Positions 33,901-45,261 of a DNA stretch of 47,482 nucleotides are shown piece by piece. This DNA is from Folioceros fuciformis (taxonomy: Eukaryota; Anthocerotophyta; Anthocerotopsida; Anthocerotales): the NCBI GenBank assembly GCA_049999805.1, contig JBNGIO010002948.1, positions 1-47,482 of the forward strand, given 5' to 3'. Every line of letters begins with the position of its first letter. The stretch's first letter is position 1. Made by a program: the position numbers and the translations under genes. The notes beneath the pieces were generated by a model. It did no database searches. It saw nothing but the letters and a program-made list of their open reading frames with translations, and was not told the DNA's origin.

Positions 33901-36900
33901 GCAACCCTGTCTATACAACAGCTGGTGGGGCCTTGCATTCTTTCCAAGCTACTTTGTCAGTCGTGAATTCTGGAGCCTCTATGGCCATGTCGAATGTCAC
34001 TTGGACATTATTTCCTGGGCAATCATCAACTTGCGTGCAAATTTTGAGCTTCACACCTAAACAGGATGGGTACTTCATGCTTAAAGTTTTTGATCAGTTG
34101 GGGACCATCCTCGGTGGACCTTTCTTCTTTTGGTATTTCACAGGTACTAGTAGTTCCGCATGTGCTAACATCTATGGTTGCCAAACCTTCCAAGCATGTG
34201 GCCCCTGAGTAGAATAATGTTACAGGACATGTTGAACCAACGAAGTGCACTATAGCTGGACCCGGATTATACAATTCAACTGCGGGGACTTCCTCTTCCT
34301 TTGTGATCCAGCTGAATGATGTCAATGGGAACCCGGCAGATGTGACGCCACAGCTGTCCACTTTGGGAGGAATCACAGCAGTTTTGCACATGCAGAACAC
34401 CACCTATGAGCTGGAAGTTAGGATAGCTAGAGATCCTCAAGCAGTTTCGCTGTTCGTGGCTTCTTATACTGCTATAACGGCTGGGACTTACGACATACTC
34501 GTGTACTACGCTGGACAGGTCCTCAAAAGTGGCCTTGTGAAGACTGTATATCCAGGTAAGGTAGTTTCTGACCTTAGCTCAGTAACGGAGGCGATACGAA
34601 TGTTCTGAAGTCGATCTCTTGGATGATGCAGGACCCTTGGACCCCCGAACGTGCTCTGCTCAGGGCCCAGCACTTCAAGGGCCACAGAAAGCAGGAACGG
34701 GTCTCACATTCCAAGTCTACACCTATGACTCGAGCAGTAACTTTGTCCCACATACCAGTGTTCAAGTTAGTGTGATTCCAGCAGATGGAGCCAGTGTGAC
34801 CAACATCACCCTTGATGCCAGTGGTGTGACAACAGTGAACTTGTCTATTACTAAAGCTCCGCGAACCTATCTCGTTTATGTGTTCGTGGCGTCAAATGTT
34901 GCTACTACTGAGACAGGTGGCAAACCACCTTTGATAGCTGATTCCAGCGACCCGACGAACGTAGCTGGTAGTCCATATCAGGTGGCAGTCCAGGCAGGTA
35001 CTCAAATGTGCAGCAATCCTTGCATTGGTTGAGGTCACGTTACTTGCACCTTTCTGCAGATCTACTCTTTTGTCCACAGGAAGTCCAGATCCTACTAAGT
35101 GCACCGCAAGTGGAAACGGACTGAATGCACATGATTCACTGAGGCAATGGAATCCTATCGTTGTGACAATTAAAGACAGCTACGGCAACCCTGCTTCTGG
35201 ATACTCTTCTTCCCTTTCGATAAGCATCACAGGTGTGGGTGACTATGAGACCTCTGATATTCAAGATCAAGGCAACGGGCAATACCTCATCCAGTTCAAG
35301 CCTGTGAACTTGGGAAGCTACCAAATCTCTATAACCTTGCAAGGGCAACCTTTGACGGGCAGCCCCTGGAACACGACAGTAGTTGGTACATCAACTCCGC
35401 CTCTCCGTTATTGAGCTTGTTCAGACACATGAGAAGATGTAAGCATGGCCAACTTCACTTTCACATAATCTTAGGTTTTCAGTTACCGACAGCAAAAAAT
35501 GACACGGCTTCTACTACGGATGGTAGCGCCGTGGCCATAAATGTCACCGGAAACGACCAGGTTTACTACGGAAGCGCGACTGTTTTCGACATCCCGTTGG
35601 TAAAATCCCTGCTTTTGTGGGTCTTGAAGGTTTTTGCTTGGCTACGTTTTCCACGCTAAAAAGATTTTGTTTTCCAGGCTCCTGGTAACGGTTTCGTCAC
35701 CATCACAAATAATCAGCTCCTCTACACACCCAATCACCAGTATATTGGGACTGATTTGCTGGGCTACACCATTCAAGACGGATACAATCGCACAGCCACA
35801 GCATATGTGGCGCTGACTATAGTCCTCAGGCCTCCACATATAGTGTCGATGCCGTCCATCATTGCTGGATTTGAGGATACACCTCTGCCAAGTTATGGGT
35901 GAGCTCAGTGCCTGCATGCTTGTGAATGGTTTCTGAAGTTCAAGCAGCTGTTTGGGTGTGGTTTATATACAACGAGCAGCATGCAAGGAATCAAGGCAAG
36001 AACATGCATGCTGTGTGGCATTGCGGTAACATTCATCTTGTGACAGTGGCATCACAGGAATGTCGATTGATTACAGTCGGCCGCAGGATGTGATCTACGT
36101 GAGCTTGACTGCCGGTCATGGAAGTGTGTATACAGCACAACCACGTGGCGGACAGATTAGCCTGCAGGGAACCGTCGCGTCATTGAACAGCAGCATACAG
36201 AATGTGCACTACGTGAGGTACATACAATGTTTTGCAGGCTAGGCTGTGGTGTGGCAAAGTGGAGAAACTTTTCTCACACTGGCTCCTTGCTTGGCAGCAA
36301 TAAGCACTTCAATGGAAACGATACTATCACACTGAGTGTGAAGGACTGGCGGGGCAATGGTGACACCAGGTTCCTGGTGGTCATTGTGCAGCCAGTGAAC
36401 GATCCTCCCTGGGTGCAGGTGCCCTCACCCTTGCAGATCCGCTCTTTGGCAGTGAATTTTGGGGGAGCAAACATGCCAGGCATTATTGTTGGTGACCCTG
36501 ATTCAGCAGATGTGAGGGGTAAGAGTCCAGAACTGATTGCCCTCTCGGTTCTGTCATACCACAAGCTGCTCTTGGCTAACTTTATGATGAGTGTGCAGAC
36601 GACCAGGCGGTGTTCTTGCTCGTGGTCGCGCTCGAGGTGGCTGGGGGCCTTCTCAAGCTGACGTTGCCCGTCCAATACAGACGGGATATTAGTCTGCTGA
36701 ACACGACGAGCAATGTTTGGGTGGACAGACCGGAGAGCCTCCTTGACGACGATTTTGTGAATGTGCAAGGGCTGGGAATCCAATTCGTGGCCCCCGTGGA
36801 TGTGTGCAACACGGCTCTTAGACAGCTGGTGTTTGCAAAAGACGACCTGAATGTAGGCCTCTTACAAGCATTGTCGAGACCCTTGAGCAGCAAGCAAGCT

Positions 36901-37832
36901 GGAGGGTCCCGGAGCTGCTGCTGATGAGTGTCGTGGTGGGCGGAGTGCAGATTTCCGTCAGGACAGTGAACCTGTTTGTGAGCGTGAATGACGGCGGAGA
37001 TTGGGGTGATTGCATCAACTGCACGAGTAACGCTTCTTTGCCTCTATCCATGAGCGTGATCGTGGAGATCGAGCTCCTGGACTGGTTAACAAAATTAGAG
37101 AACGCCTGGTCTGACACCCTTTGTAAGTGCCCCCAGCTAGTGACAAGAGGATTTTGTCTGTATCGTTTGCGTGAGCCTCAAAAGCAAGGTCGTTGGTGCA
37201 GTGGCAACGCGGAGAATATTAGGAAGCACCGCCGGATCGGTGGGCATCGCCTGTATTCTGTTGGTTTTCCTTGTGCTACATCTTTCACGGAAGGCGCGGA
37301 TGAAGTACAAGGCATTGGGATTTGTGGATGCAGATGAGCTCAATCAGGAGCTTCTATGCGAGCAATCAAGGGCGAGTGTAACAATCTTTTGTGTGCTCGA
37401 GGGGCAACAGAGGCATGCATGTTGTGCACACCCAGGTGCGTCGTTTCTCACGGGGGGCGGATCATGATGCAGATATTCAACCCGATGTGGATACCGGCGG
37501 CTGCGGGGGACCCTGAGTTTCGTGTCTCTTCCACCCCGAATCCTCTTCTTTTCCATGCGCGCAAGCATGAATTCAGACACAGGTACATAGCCTGACGTAG
37601 AGCCCCGCCTTTTGTGGCCAGCAAGGCAGATCGGCTTGCAATGAAGATGTAGATGAGCCATCCTGTGAGTTGCAGGTTGATGAAGGTGAACAACGAAGTG
37701 GAGAGGGAGATGCTTCTAGGATTCAAAGAACCGTCTGATTCATCAATTCGAAGAACAGCGAGGCCGTCTGTGTTCCAGGAGGAGATTTCAAGCCTGCCTG
37801 AGGATGAAGGCCCAGGAGCAGAGTGGTACTAG
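27965..37832 (+). CDS. gene B: secreted single-pass protein, 15 filamin-type Ig repeats
   Basis: About 2,325 aa. Start ATG 27992 (in-frame alternative 27965). Signal/anchor exon to 28172; then one filamin-type repeat per exon: 28271-28609, 28830-29156, 29537-29875 (GC donor), 30043-30402, 30571-30936, 31028-31384, 31476-31865 (GC donor), 31994-32344, 32475-32816, 32935-33258, 33348-33692, 33796-34143, 34226-34555, 34632-34997, 35080-35385. Cadherin/VCBS-like: 35475-35599, 35678-35898, 36047-36217, 36298-36518, 36599-36852, 36951-37122. Membrane helix in 37202-37377 (STAGSVGIACILLVFLVLHL) followed by basic RKARMKY; cytoplasmic tail 37473-37582 and 37676-37832. All junction phases agree. The first twelve repeats are mostly of the C.G.W..G...F.AG type; the last three are canonical (PTKCTASGNGL). 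N-glycosylation sequons are frequent. Probable cell-surface adhesion or recognition protein, GEX2-like in kind; function inferred. Confidence 0.87.
29269..29536. repeat. 80-bp tandem repeat (3.3 copies) inside a gene B intron
   Basis: Units start at 29269, 29349, 29429 and 29509 with exact 80-bp spacing and only a few base differences (CATMATGAGAGAGGCTTCTG...). The partial fourth unit ends in TTTTGTGATGCAG, which forms the splice acceptor of the exon at 29537. The three full copies read CTGTGATGCATAAG at the same place and so lack the AG. Confidence 0.95.
35475..36852 (+). other. cadherin/VCBS-like domain region of gene B
   Basis: The sequence changes from filamin repeats to modules reading AKNDTASTTDGSAVAINVTG, NNQLLYTPNHQYIGTDLLGY, NGNDTITLSVKD and QPVNDPPW.QVP. 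These are hallmarks of cadherin-like/VCBS-type beta-sandwich repeats, in which the D.N and NDPP motifs often bind calcium. The region lies just before the membrane helix. Confidence 0.7.
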
Positions 37833-40066
37833 GCTACAGCTTCCAGGCTCCCGGCCCCGTGTCGTGAGACAATTGATGAGCTTCCAGGCTCCCGGCTCCG
37901 GTGGCCGGCCAGTAGTCGCAGGACAAGTAATTGGTTGAGAAGGCCAACGGAGAGTTTTTTCCATCTCCCTGGCATGAAGGACGGAGCAAGTGGTGTCAAG
38001 GAAATTAGGACATCTCTACATATCCGCAGCCATGCCTGCTGCAGACAATAGGATAATTGCAGGAACCTAGACTTTTTGCCACGCCAGATGACATTCTGGA
38101 TTCTTGCCACTTGCATCGTTATGCACGTGCCGTCCCTGTCCGCACACAATCCGTGTTACCTTGCCTGCACAAAGATTTCTGTCAAACGCGGCTTGCAATG
38201 CGGAAAAGGGAGGAGGCAGCGAGTACAGAAGAGGCGATGGCGCGTTATGGCGGAAGGGTGACGTCGCCCCATTGCGGAGTGTAGATAGCCGAAAAGAAGC
38301 ATGTGGAAACGTTCAGCTTTTGTCACAAGAATGCGTGACTGAAGCCTCGTGCGCTCAGACGTAGGTGCACAGATCCGTAGCATAGTCTATTGTAGTGCAG
38401 GGAGGCGTTGCTGACCACAGCCTCTGCAACCAAGCGGATCCTTTGTGGAGATGAGAGAGAAAGGGATATGGTCCGTTCCGTCCAGGCTCCAGCTGGGGCC
38501 GCTGGTGTGCGCGTCACCCTAGAGACCGAGTCATCACCGAGTCCAAGAGTCGCAGAGACTCGCAGACTCCCACTGCTGCGCTGCTCTGTGCTCTGCTCTC
38601 GTACTCTCCTGTGTGTCTGCAGCAAGCGCGCAGCCAGTGTGGATGCAGACTGTATGATTGTTATTTAGAGCTGGAAGCAGGGAACGCGGTCGTGGAAGCA
38701 ACGCAAGCTCCGATTGTGATTCCTCCGTCCTTTCCTCATTTGCTGCTGCTGCTGCTGCTTCTGCTACTGCTGCTGTGCGGCCTGGTGCACGCAGCCTTCC
38801 GCACGCCGCGCCGCGCCGCACCACACCGCACCACACCGCACCGCACCGCAGCCGACAGCTGCCACTGTCCCATCAGAACTGATGTGAAGAGAAAGGAAGG
38901 GAAGAGGGGGAAAAAAGAATTACCCTCCTCTTTGTACGGTTAATTACCGAGGCTAATTACTGAGGTTAATCGTGTGTACAGCCTATTGTGTCTATCAGTA
39001 TGTGTATGTACAGCCTGTAGTAGCACTCTCACTAGCACTAGAGTCCAGCGCTGTAGTAGGATTGGCTCGCGGATGGAGGTATGTATGTATGTCCAATCGT
39101 ACAAAATGTAGATAGGCAAGCTGGAGAGCCAGACAAGGCAAACCAAAGCAAGGCAAGGCAAGGCACAGCCTTTTGACGACACCAGACTACACCACATGAT
39201 TTTTAATTTACCTGGCTCACTATCTTTGTTTCAAGAAGACGACGAAGAAGTGGCGAAGCAGAGGCGGAGGAGAAGGCGGCCCCGCCGTCGGGAGTCGGCC
39301 GCGTGATTGACGCTCAGACTCGAACTCTCGCAGTTGGAGTCGAGCTCGAGCTGAGGCCCCATGGTTTGCTCGCGCGCTGTGGCCGCCGGAGATAGCCAAT
39401 GTCCTGAGGCCTGCCCCCGCCTGCTCTTGTCCTTCCATTTTTGTGGGCTGGAGAAGCTGGAGGAGCAGGAGCAGCAGGAGCGGCAGAGGAACAAGCCCGA
39501 GCAGCTAGCAACAGTGGAGGTATCGGCACCAGGCCCGCCGGGGATGTTTGCTCCAGGTCTCGCTTTCTCATGCTCGCCCTGTGGGTGATGCTTTCCTTCT
39601 CTTGGGTTGGGGTCTATTGGGCTGGGAACGAGAGGGCGGAGAGGATTTGTGTGGCTCATTTGCGGCTTGGAATCCCTGGAAACCATTGGTGCGCGAATGC
39701 CCGCCCGCGGTTTCGAATTCACCGGCAGACCATATCTCATTCTGATGTGCAGGCTACCGCGCGGCTCCCTACGCTCAACAGCTTCCTCCGCGGAGGCGAT
39801 CTGCGTGGTTATGAGGTTCTGCACCTGCGCCCCCCCTTCCTTCTGCGTCTCGAATCTCGTGTTCTCGTGCCATGTTGCTTCCCCGACCTTCTCACCACTG
39901 CTCTTGTGCGCTGAATTCAGGCCGGCGGTTTCCATGTCCAGTAGACACCCCGGCACCGAAGCAGGTGGGTTTTCAGTCGCGCTTTTCTTCGCTGCTTGGA
40001 GCAGGGCTTTGTATTTGGGTTGGATTCCCCTTAGGTCTTGCAACGGTTGTTGTCGGGCTGCAGAAC
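37833..40066. other. intergenic region and probable PIF leader
   Basis: No conserved protein is seen. A CTG run lies at about 38742-38775 and a CCGCAC/CCACAC-type repeat at about 38807-38850. From about 39300 the plus strand is likely the 5' leader of the bHLH gene: a 75-codon ATG frame starts at 39361 (possible uORF), and AAGCAG|GTGGGT at about 39965 with CTGCAG|AACATG at 40063 could bound a leader intron. A 298-codon open frame on the minus strand (39231-40127) has no family signature and overlaps these, so it is probably chance. Confidence 0.45.
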
Positions 40067-43000
40067 ATGGGTGACTGCGTGCCGGATTGGGACGAAATGG
40101 CTGGAGGAACTGAGGTGGGGATATCACTCGAGAATCTTGAACATCTTTTGAAGGAGAAATGGGATAATGTAGAACTCAGCTCTCAAATTAACTACTTAGC
40201 ATCTCTGTAAGCTGCCTACCGTTTTTTTCCCCTTGTACATGAAGCTTTGGGTTTGCTCAGAATGGGATGTCGATGTCATTTGTGCACCAACCGCAACCCT
40301 TGGTCTCTAATACAGGGACTGCTTGATCCGTTCATCAGTCATCATGTATTCTCATTTTTGTCTTCTGTGTCACGAATCTCTGGACTTTGATTGATAGCTG
40401 CGTGCTGCTTGCCAGGGGGTTGAGAGTTGCAGGAATTTTTGGCTGCTGACGCTCATGTTAGCATTCTACCTTCCAGGTCAGACCATGACGTGAATCAAGG
40501 CTCCTGGGGGGATACTCCCTTGTGCACAAATCTTCGTGCCCACCTGGAGCACTTGGATTCCCAGCGTGCATCAGTGTGTGACGCTGTGACACCTTCTCAT
40601 CCATCTGGTGGGAAGTGTCTCAGTTCCGACCTGAGAAAGAGCTGGAGTGGTGATGGCGGCACTAACATCAACAACCCCCAGGAAGATGAGCTGGTTTCAT
40701 GGCTTCAACCCCTGGAGGATCCTGTGGAGAAGGAGCACCACCATTCCCTCACTTTTAGTTCCCCTCATGACTTTCATGGTGATCCCGGTGCCGCTTGCCA
40801 TTTGCAACAGAAGGGTGTGTCTCTGCATAGAATGAGGCAACCAGCAGCAGCAGCAGCAAGTAGAGATGGAGGAAATCCAGGGATAGCCTTTAGTTCTGGA
40901 GCTGGAGGTGCTGTAGGTGTCTTACCACAGGGTGGCGAGTTGTTTAACAGGTTTCGGACCTTGGAGCCAGTCATGCCTAAGACACCTTGCCTTGAACGGC
41001 CAAGTAATGTTGTTCATGGCCCCGGGTCGAACAACAACCACAGTCACCGTGTGTGCTCCCCCAGGGTGTCTTCAGTGACGGCAACTTCTGCAGCAGAGCC
41101 TGTCTCGGAGCCTGCCAGCAGGTTAAATTTTCCTCATTTTTCAAGGCCTGCAGCTCTGGTAAAAGCAAACCTGCAGAGCTTGGGTGTGTCCTGTATTCCC
41201 ACAATGCAACCCCTTGTGCGGCACAACACATGTCCTAAAGGAAGTGCGTCAGCCAGCCCACTTCCTTTTACTCTGTCAGCCAGATCTGGGGCCACAAACT
41301 CCGGTTCTCCTGCAGAGATTGACATCTGCCGAGAAAGCTCGTATTCCCATACAGGGATAGAGTCTGAGGGAGAGGGTTCAGGTGACAGGGCTTCTAAGCA
41401 ACCGAGCTGTGCTGGTAGTGCGGAGGGTAATTTTGCTATGCGCAGTTGCTTTCCATCTGCGAGCCTCACATGTGACTCCAACGACAAGGGGCTGCGCACG
41501 AGCAGCCATGAGGCCTCAGAGGCAACCTTTGGCTCCACCTCTGGTGGTTCTGGTACCAGTATGGTGGAGAATGTGAATGCGCCCCAAGCTAATATGAAAC
41601 GTCGACTGGCAGAAGAAGATTCTGAGGCTCCTGTTGATGTGTGTCTCGTCTGCTTGTGTACTTCTTGTTTTCTTGTTTTCTCGTGTTGTTTGCTTTCGAA
41701 CAATTTTGGGCCCTCAGTCTTTACGATGTCAACAGGATGCCAAAGATGAGACAGTGGACCTGAAGAAAACAGCACCTGTCCGCACCAGTGCCACGAAGAG
41801 GAGCAGGGCCGCTGAGGTGCACAACCTCTCAGAACGGGTAAGTCTCTTCTGTTTCCTACACCGAACACCCTAACACATTCATGTATGGTTTGATCATTAG
41901 TCCTTGTGCGGTCAGTTGACAATTCCTTGCATGACGTTTCAGCGTAGACGGGATAGAATCAATGAAAAGATGAGGGCGCTACAAGATTTGATACCAAATT
42001 CAAACAAGGTTCGTACTTGAGCCTCGTGTTGTCGGAATGTGCATACGTGAAGTTGTTGTGTTGACAACCCGTTCTTGTTCGTGTGCAGACTGACAAAGCA
42101 TCCATGCTGGATGAGGCGATCGCTTATCTGAAGATGCTCCAGCTTCATTTGCAGGTTACCCTTTGGACTGTGTGTCTGCACTGTCTATAACACCCCAATC
42201 ATAAATAGTGTGCACCAAAAGGGTGTGCTGATGTGTGAATGTTTCAACGGTCTCAAGTCATTTTCTAAATCGAAAGACTGCTGCTCAACTTCTGACTTTG
42301 CTTGAGACACTGGAAATGGGATAACAGTCTTTTTGCATCATGAGAGCACACGTTGCACAGGACATGCCTATTTTTTTGCAAAATGCATGTAAATAGTCAA
42401 CTGTAGGGTGGGGAAACCAGGTCGTACAGCACTTGCAGTGCTGCCATGTGTGGAAACTGGGATGTTGTATTGTTCTGCAGCGGTTGGACTTGTGTCTTCT
42501 TTGGGCTTCACCCCTCTGCTTTGTGTTGAGATGCTGTTAGGAGAATTGATTTTGGCTCACTTGTTTGCTGTATCCTTGTCAGATGATGTATGTGAGGACC
42601 GGTATGAAAATCCCGCCCATGATTCTGCCACCAGGGTTGCAAGCACATGAGTCTCCAGTGTGTGCACCTGATCCCAATTGGGGTGTTAGCGTCGACAGGG
42701 GAAAGGCACCAGGCTCTGGAATGGGTTTAGGCAGGATGGACGTGATTTCTCCTGGCCAAAGGCCAGTTCCACCATTTTATGGCCCCACCCATGTTCTAGG
42801 GGGAGGCACAGCCGATGATCAACTGCAAACAACACCGCTTGGTGCAGAGGCGTGGAATGTCTGCCTTAGCCACCAGGACGCTCAGGTTGTCCGCCCCGCC
42901 CATTTAGGACCCTTGAATAGTTAGAGTAGTCGCTATGCGATGATATGGGATTCAGACTGACTGGGGGTTCACGAGTTTGTTTTGGTAGAAGATTTTTCTG

Positions 43001-43147
43001 GAAGTTCGTTGTTTAGGCATGACTGTGCGCTGATGATGTGTCTATCTGTTCCTTTAGCCTGGAAACGTGGATATGTACAATACATTCATGAGAAACCATC
43101 AACAACAGCAACAACAGTTCCTGCATCCGCGCTACTATCAACGATGA
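40067..43147 (+). CDS. PIF: PIF-type bHLH transcription factor
   Basis: Phytochrome-interacting-factor-like protein, 642 aa, seven exons: 40067-40206, 40477-41638, 41736-41837, 41943-42008, 42089-42154, 42583-42885, 43058-43147, all in phase. The N-terminus MGDCVPDWDE resembles the UNE10/PIF8 branch. EDELVSWLQPLEDP matches the conserved acidic/W motif of PIFs. The bHLH reads RAAEVHNLSERRRRDRINEK, then ALQDLIPNSNKTDKASMLDE and AIAYLKMLQLHLQ, with the H-E-R residues for G-box (CACGTG) binding. The tail has MIPP-like MKIPPMILPPGLQ and, after an extra intron, MYNTFMRNHQQQQ, which matches the PIF C-terminal Y..F...H element. PIFs repress light responses and are degraded on binding active phytochrome. 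The expected APB position (VELSSQINYL) lacks the key W, G and Q, so phyB binding may be weak. Confidence 0.94.
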
Positions 43148-45261
43148 CCAGTGACAGCACCCACCCTGATTAATGTTTGACTAGAGACGCAGATTTGTTG
43201 CTCAGTCCCACTTTCACATAGCTGCGTTACTGCCATGATGTAGTTTGAACTGAGACGTTGGTTTGCCGTTCTTGGTAAACGTCATGTTGGTTGTGATGCT
43301 GCTATTTGAAGCTCCTGATTAGGTTCTTGATGTGTTCAGCGTGCTATGACAGCCTCTTGCTAGGTGTTCCTTGTCTCTGAGATATCTTAATAATGTCTTT
43401 CCTCCACAAGAGGCCGCTCCCAATGTTGCTCAGAAATTTCAGCTGTTACAAAGAGAGCCGTCAGAGACCCAAGGATGCCGAGTTGTTTGAAACAAGGTAC
43501 GCCCTGTAGACAGGGAGTGAAGTTGTGATCTGCGAGCGTGGGCACCGTCTGTACGCAGTTGGAACCAAATTCTATCTGCGGACAACAGATTAGGTTTCTT
43601 ACATATGTATGTAGATCTCAGTGGCGGTGTCGGACTTGGATTCCGATTCACTCGGACACCACATTCAAGGTGCTGTTCTTTAATCCGCAGGAGCCATTGT
43701 GGATATCTCAATTGTAGTTCACACATGGAATACGGATAACCTCAGTCCCAGCTCTTCACAACATGGAATTCGTCCTTCCTCATGGCGGTTATCGCAAGAC
43801 AAAAAACTTGCTGCTGTGGTATGTATGTACAGTATGTACGTTGTAAGAGGGGTCCCTACTCGATTCTCAGATACTTGTTAGATCTATCCCCATGAAATGG
43901 CCTGCTTGATTTCGTTCCAGCTGCGTTCTGCTCCAAATGCTCATGCTGCTGCGTTCAGGTCCAAGCATCTTTGTATATATATGTACCGTGAACCAGGTGA
44001 TCTTCCCATCTGGCATAATATCAGGTGAGGAGTACTATGCCTACTCTCGTACCAGTAGCGGAAGGGAAGACCCCACAGTTGTCCGTGGGGTTGGAGACAG
44101 TGCACTCGGACTCATTGATGGCGTGATTGGGGTTAGGGTTAGTAGCCATAGGGTGAATCAGCCGCTCGAGACAGAAGGTGTTAGATTAGCCTCTGGCACT
44201 CTGCTGTTGGTGCAGCGATGGGAACCGTGACAGAGGAGCTGGCTACGGAGGTTGGGCCGGAAGGTGCAGCCTAGAGGATGTGCAATTGGCACATGTGAGC
44301 AGCCCCCAACCCCCGGACGGATGCGGAGCCGAATCTGGATCTGGATCTGGATCTGGATCCGGACTCTTCAGCTGGGGCGCGAGGAGACCACTGGTGGGTT
44401 GGATTCAGGTGCTGATATGGTTGCCGGGATCGTTGGAGGAGGGTTTTGAGAGGGGAGGGTACTGTGTGTGTGGGATTCGTCTGCACCGTGATGGCGACTC
44501 GGTATCCTTATGCACAGTCAGTACCACGATTTGCACTCTCAGCGTCACATGCAAAGTGGTATGCATGTTCCGGGAGTTTCTGCATGCCACAACTGCAATA
44601 TGTATGACATATTTGGGATATTCCGTCCAGGGTGTGCGGATCTTGACAGCTGCCAAGCCTGCCAACTATGTACAGTAGATGCCGGGTAGATCATTGCTGG
44701 TACTGAACGGGTCATCCATCTAACTCATGTATCCCCGAAAAGATTTCAAAAGTGTTTAATGATATATACAACTACATACTCTTATTCGTCCTAGGTGCCA
44801 GCCAAGGAGGGACTCGTTGGAGGAGGAGAGAGTATGTATGGCATGACAGGAATAGAAAGAGAGAAGATTAGACTACTCACTTGGCTGACACTGTGCGTGT
44901 AAACCCTAAAAATTTACAATCCGCACCTCACTAATCTAGTAGTATTACTGTGCCGCATACGCACAGCTTAAGGTGTGACTCGCACAGTTGCGACCCGCCG
45001 CGCACACCTGGCTCGGCGAGCAAGGGTTTTAGTCTAACAGAGCGCGCTACCGTACCAACTCGGATCTGCCATTACGTCGGGAATCGGGCAACCACACCAC
45101 GTACGATCCACAGCCCAAGCCGCCACTTGAGCGTCAGGCTCGCATAACATCGTCACGAGACACTCGTGGTGTTCACACCTGCGTGTCCATCCTTCCACAG
45201 CAACCTACGGAAGCCGACGAACTGGACAACGCTCACAGTCGGACTGCAGGAAACACTAGCC
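43148..45261. other. intergenic region between PIF and LARP6 genes
   Basis: The PIF 3' flank and LARP6 3' flank converge here. No protein family is recognised. Features seen are a (TGGATC)n run at about 44336-44362, a telomere-like GGGTTAGGGTTAG at about 44129-44141 and AAACCCTAAAA at 44901. The open frames are short and without motifs. Confidence 0.5.

Noticed and set aside
39231-40127. 298-codon open frame on the minus strand
   Set aside because: No ATG-context or family signature. The region is GC-rich and on the opposite strand is the likely leader and first exon of the PIF gene. It is treated as a chance frame.
41134-41922. 262-codon open frame on the minus strand
   Set aside because: It is antisense to the large PIF exon, whose frame is conserved in the family; no motif is seen.
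45000-45075. tRNA-like pattern on the minus strand (GAGTTGGTACGGTAGCGCGC then GGGTCGCAAC)
   Set aside because: It resembles A-box and B-box spacing loosely, but I could not fold a proper acceptor or anticodon stem. It could be a tRNA-derived SINE fragment, which is not supportable by eye.
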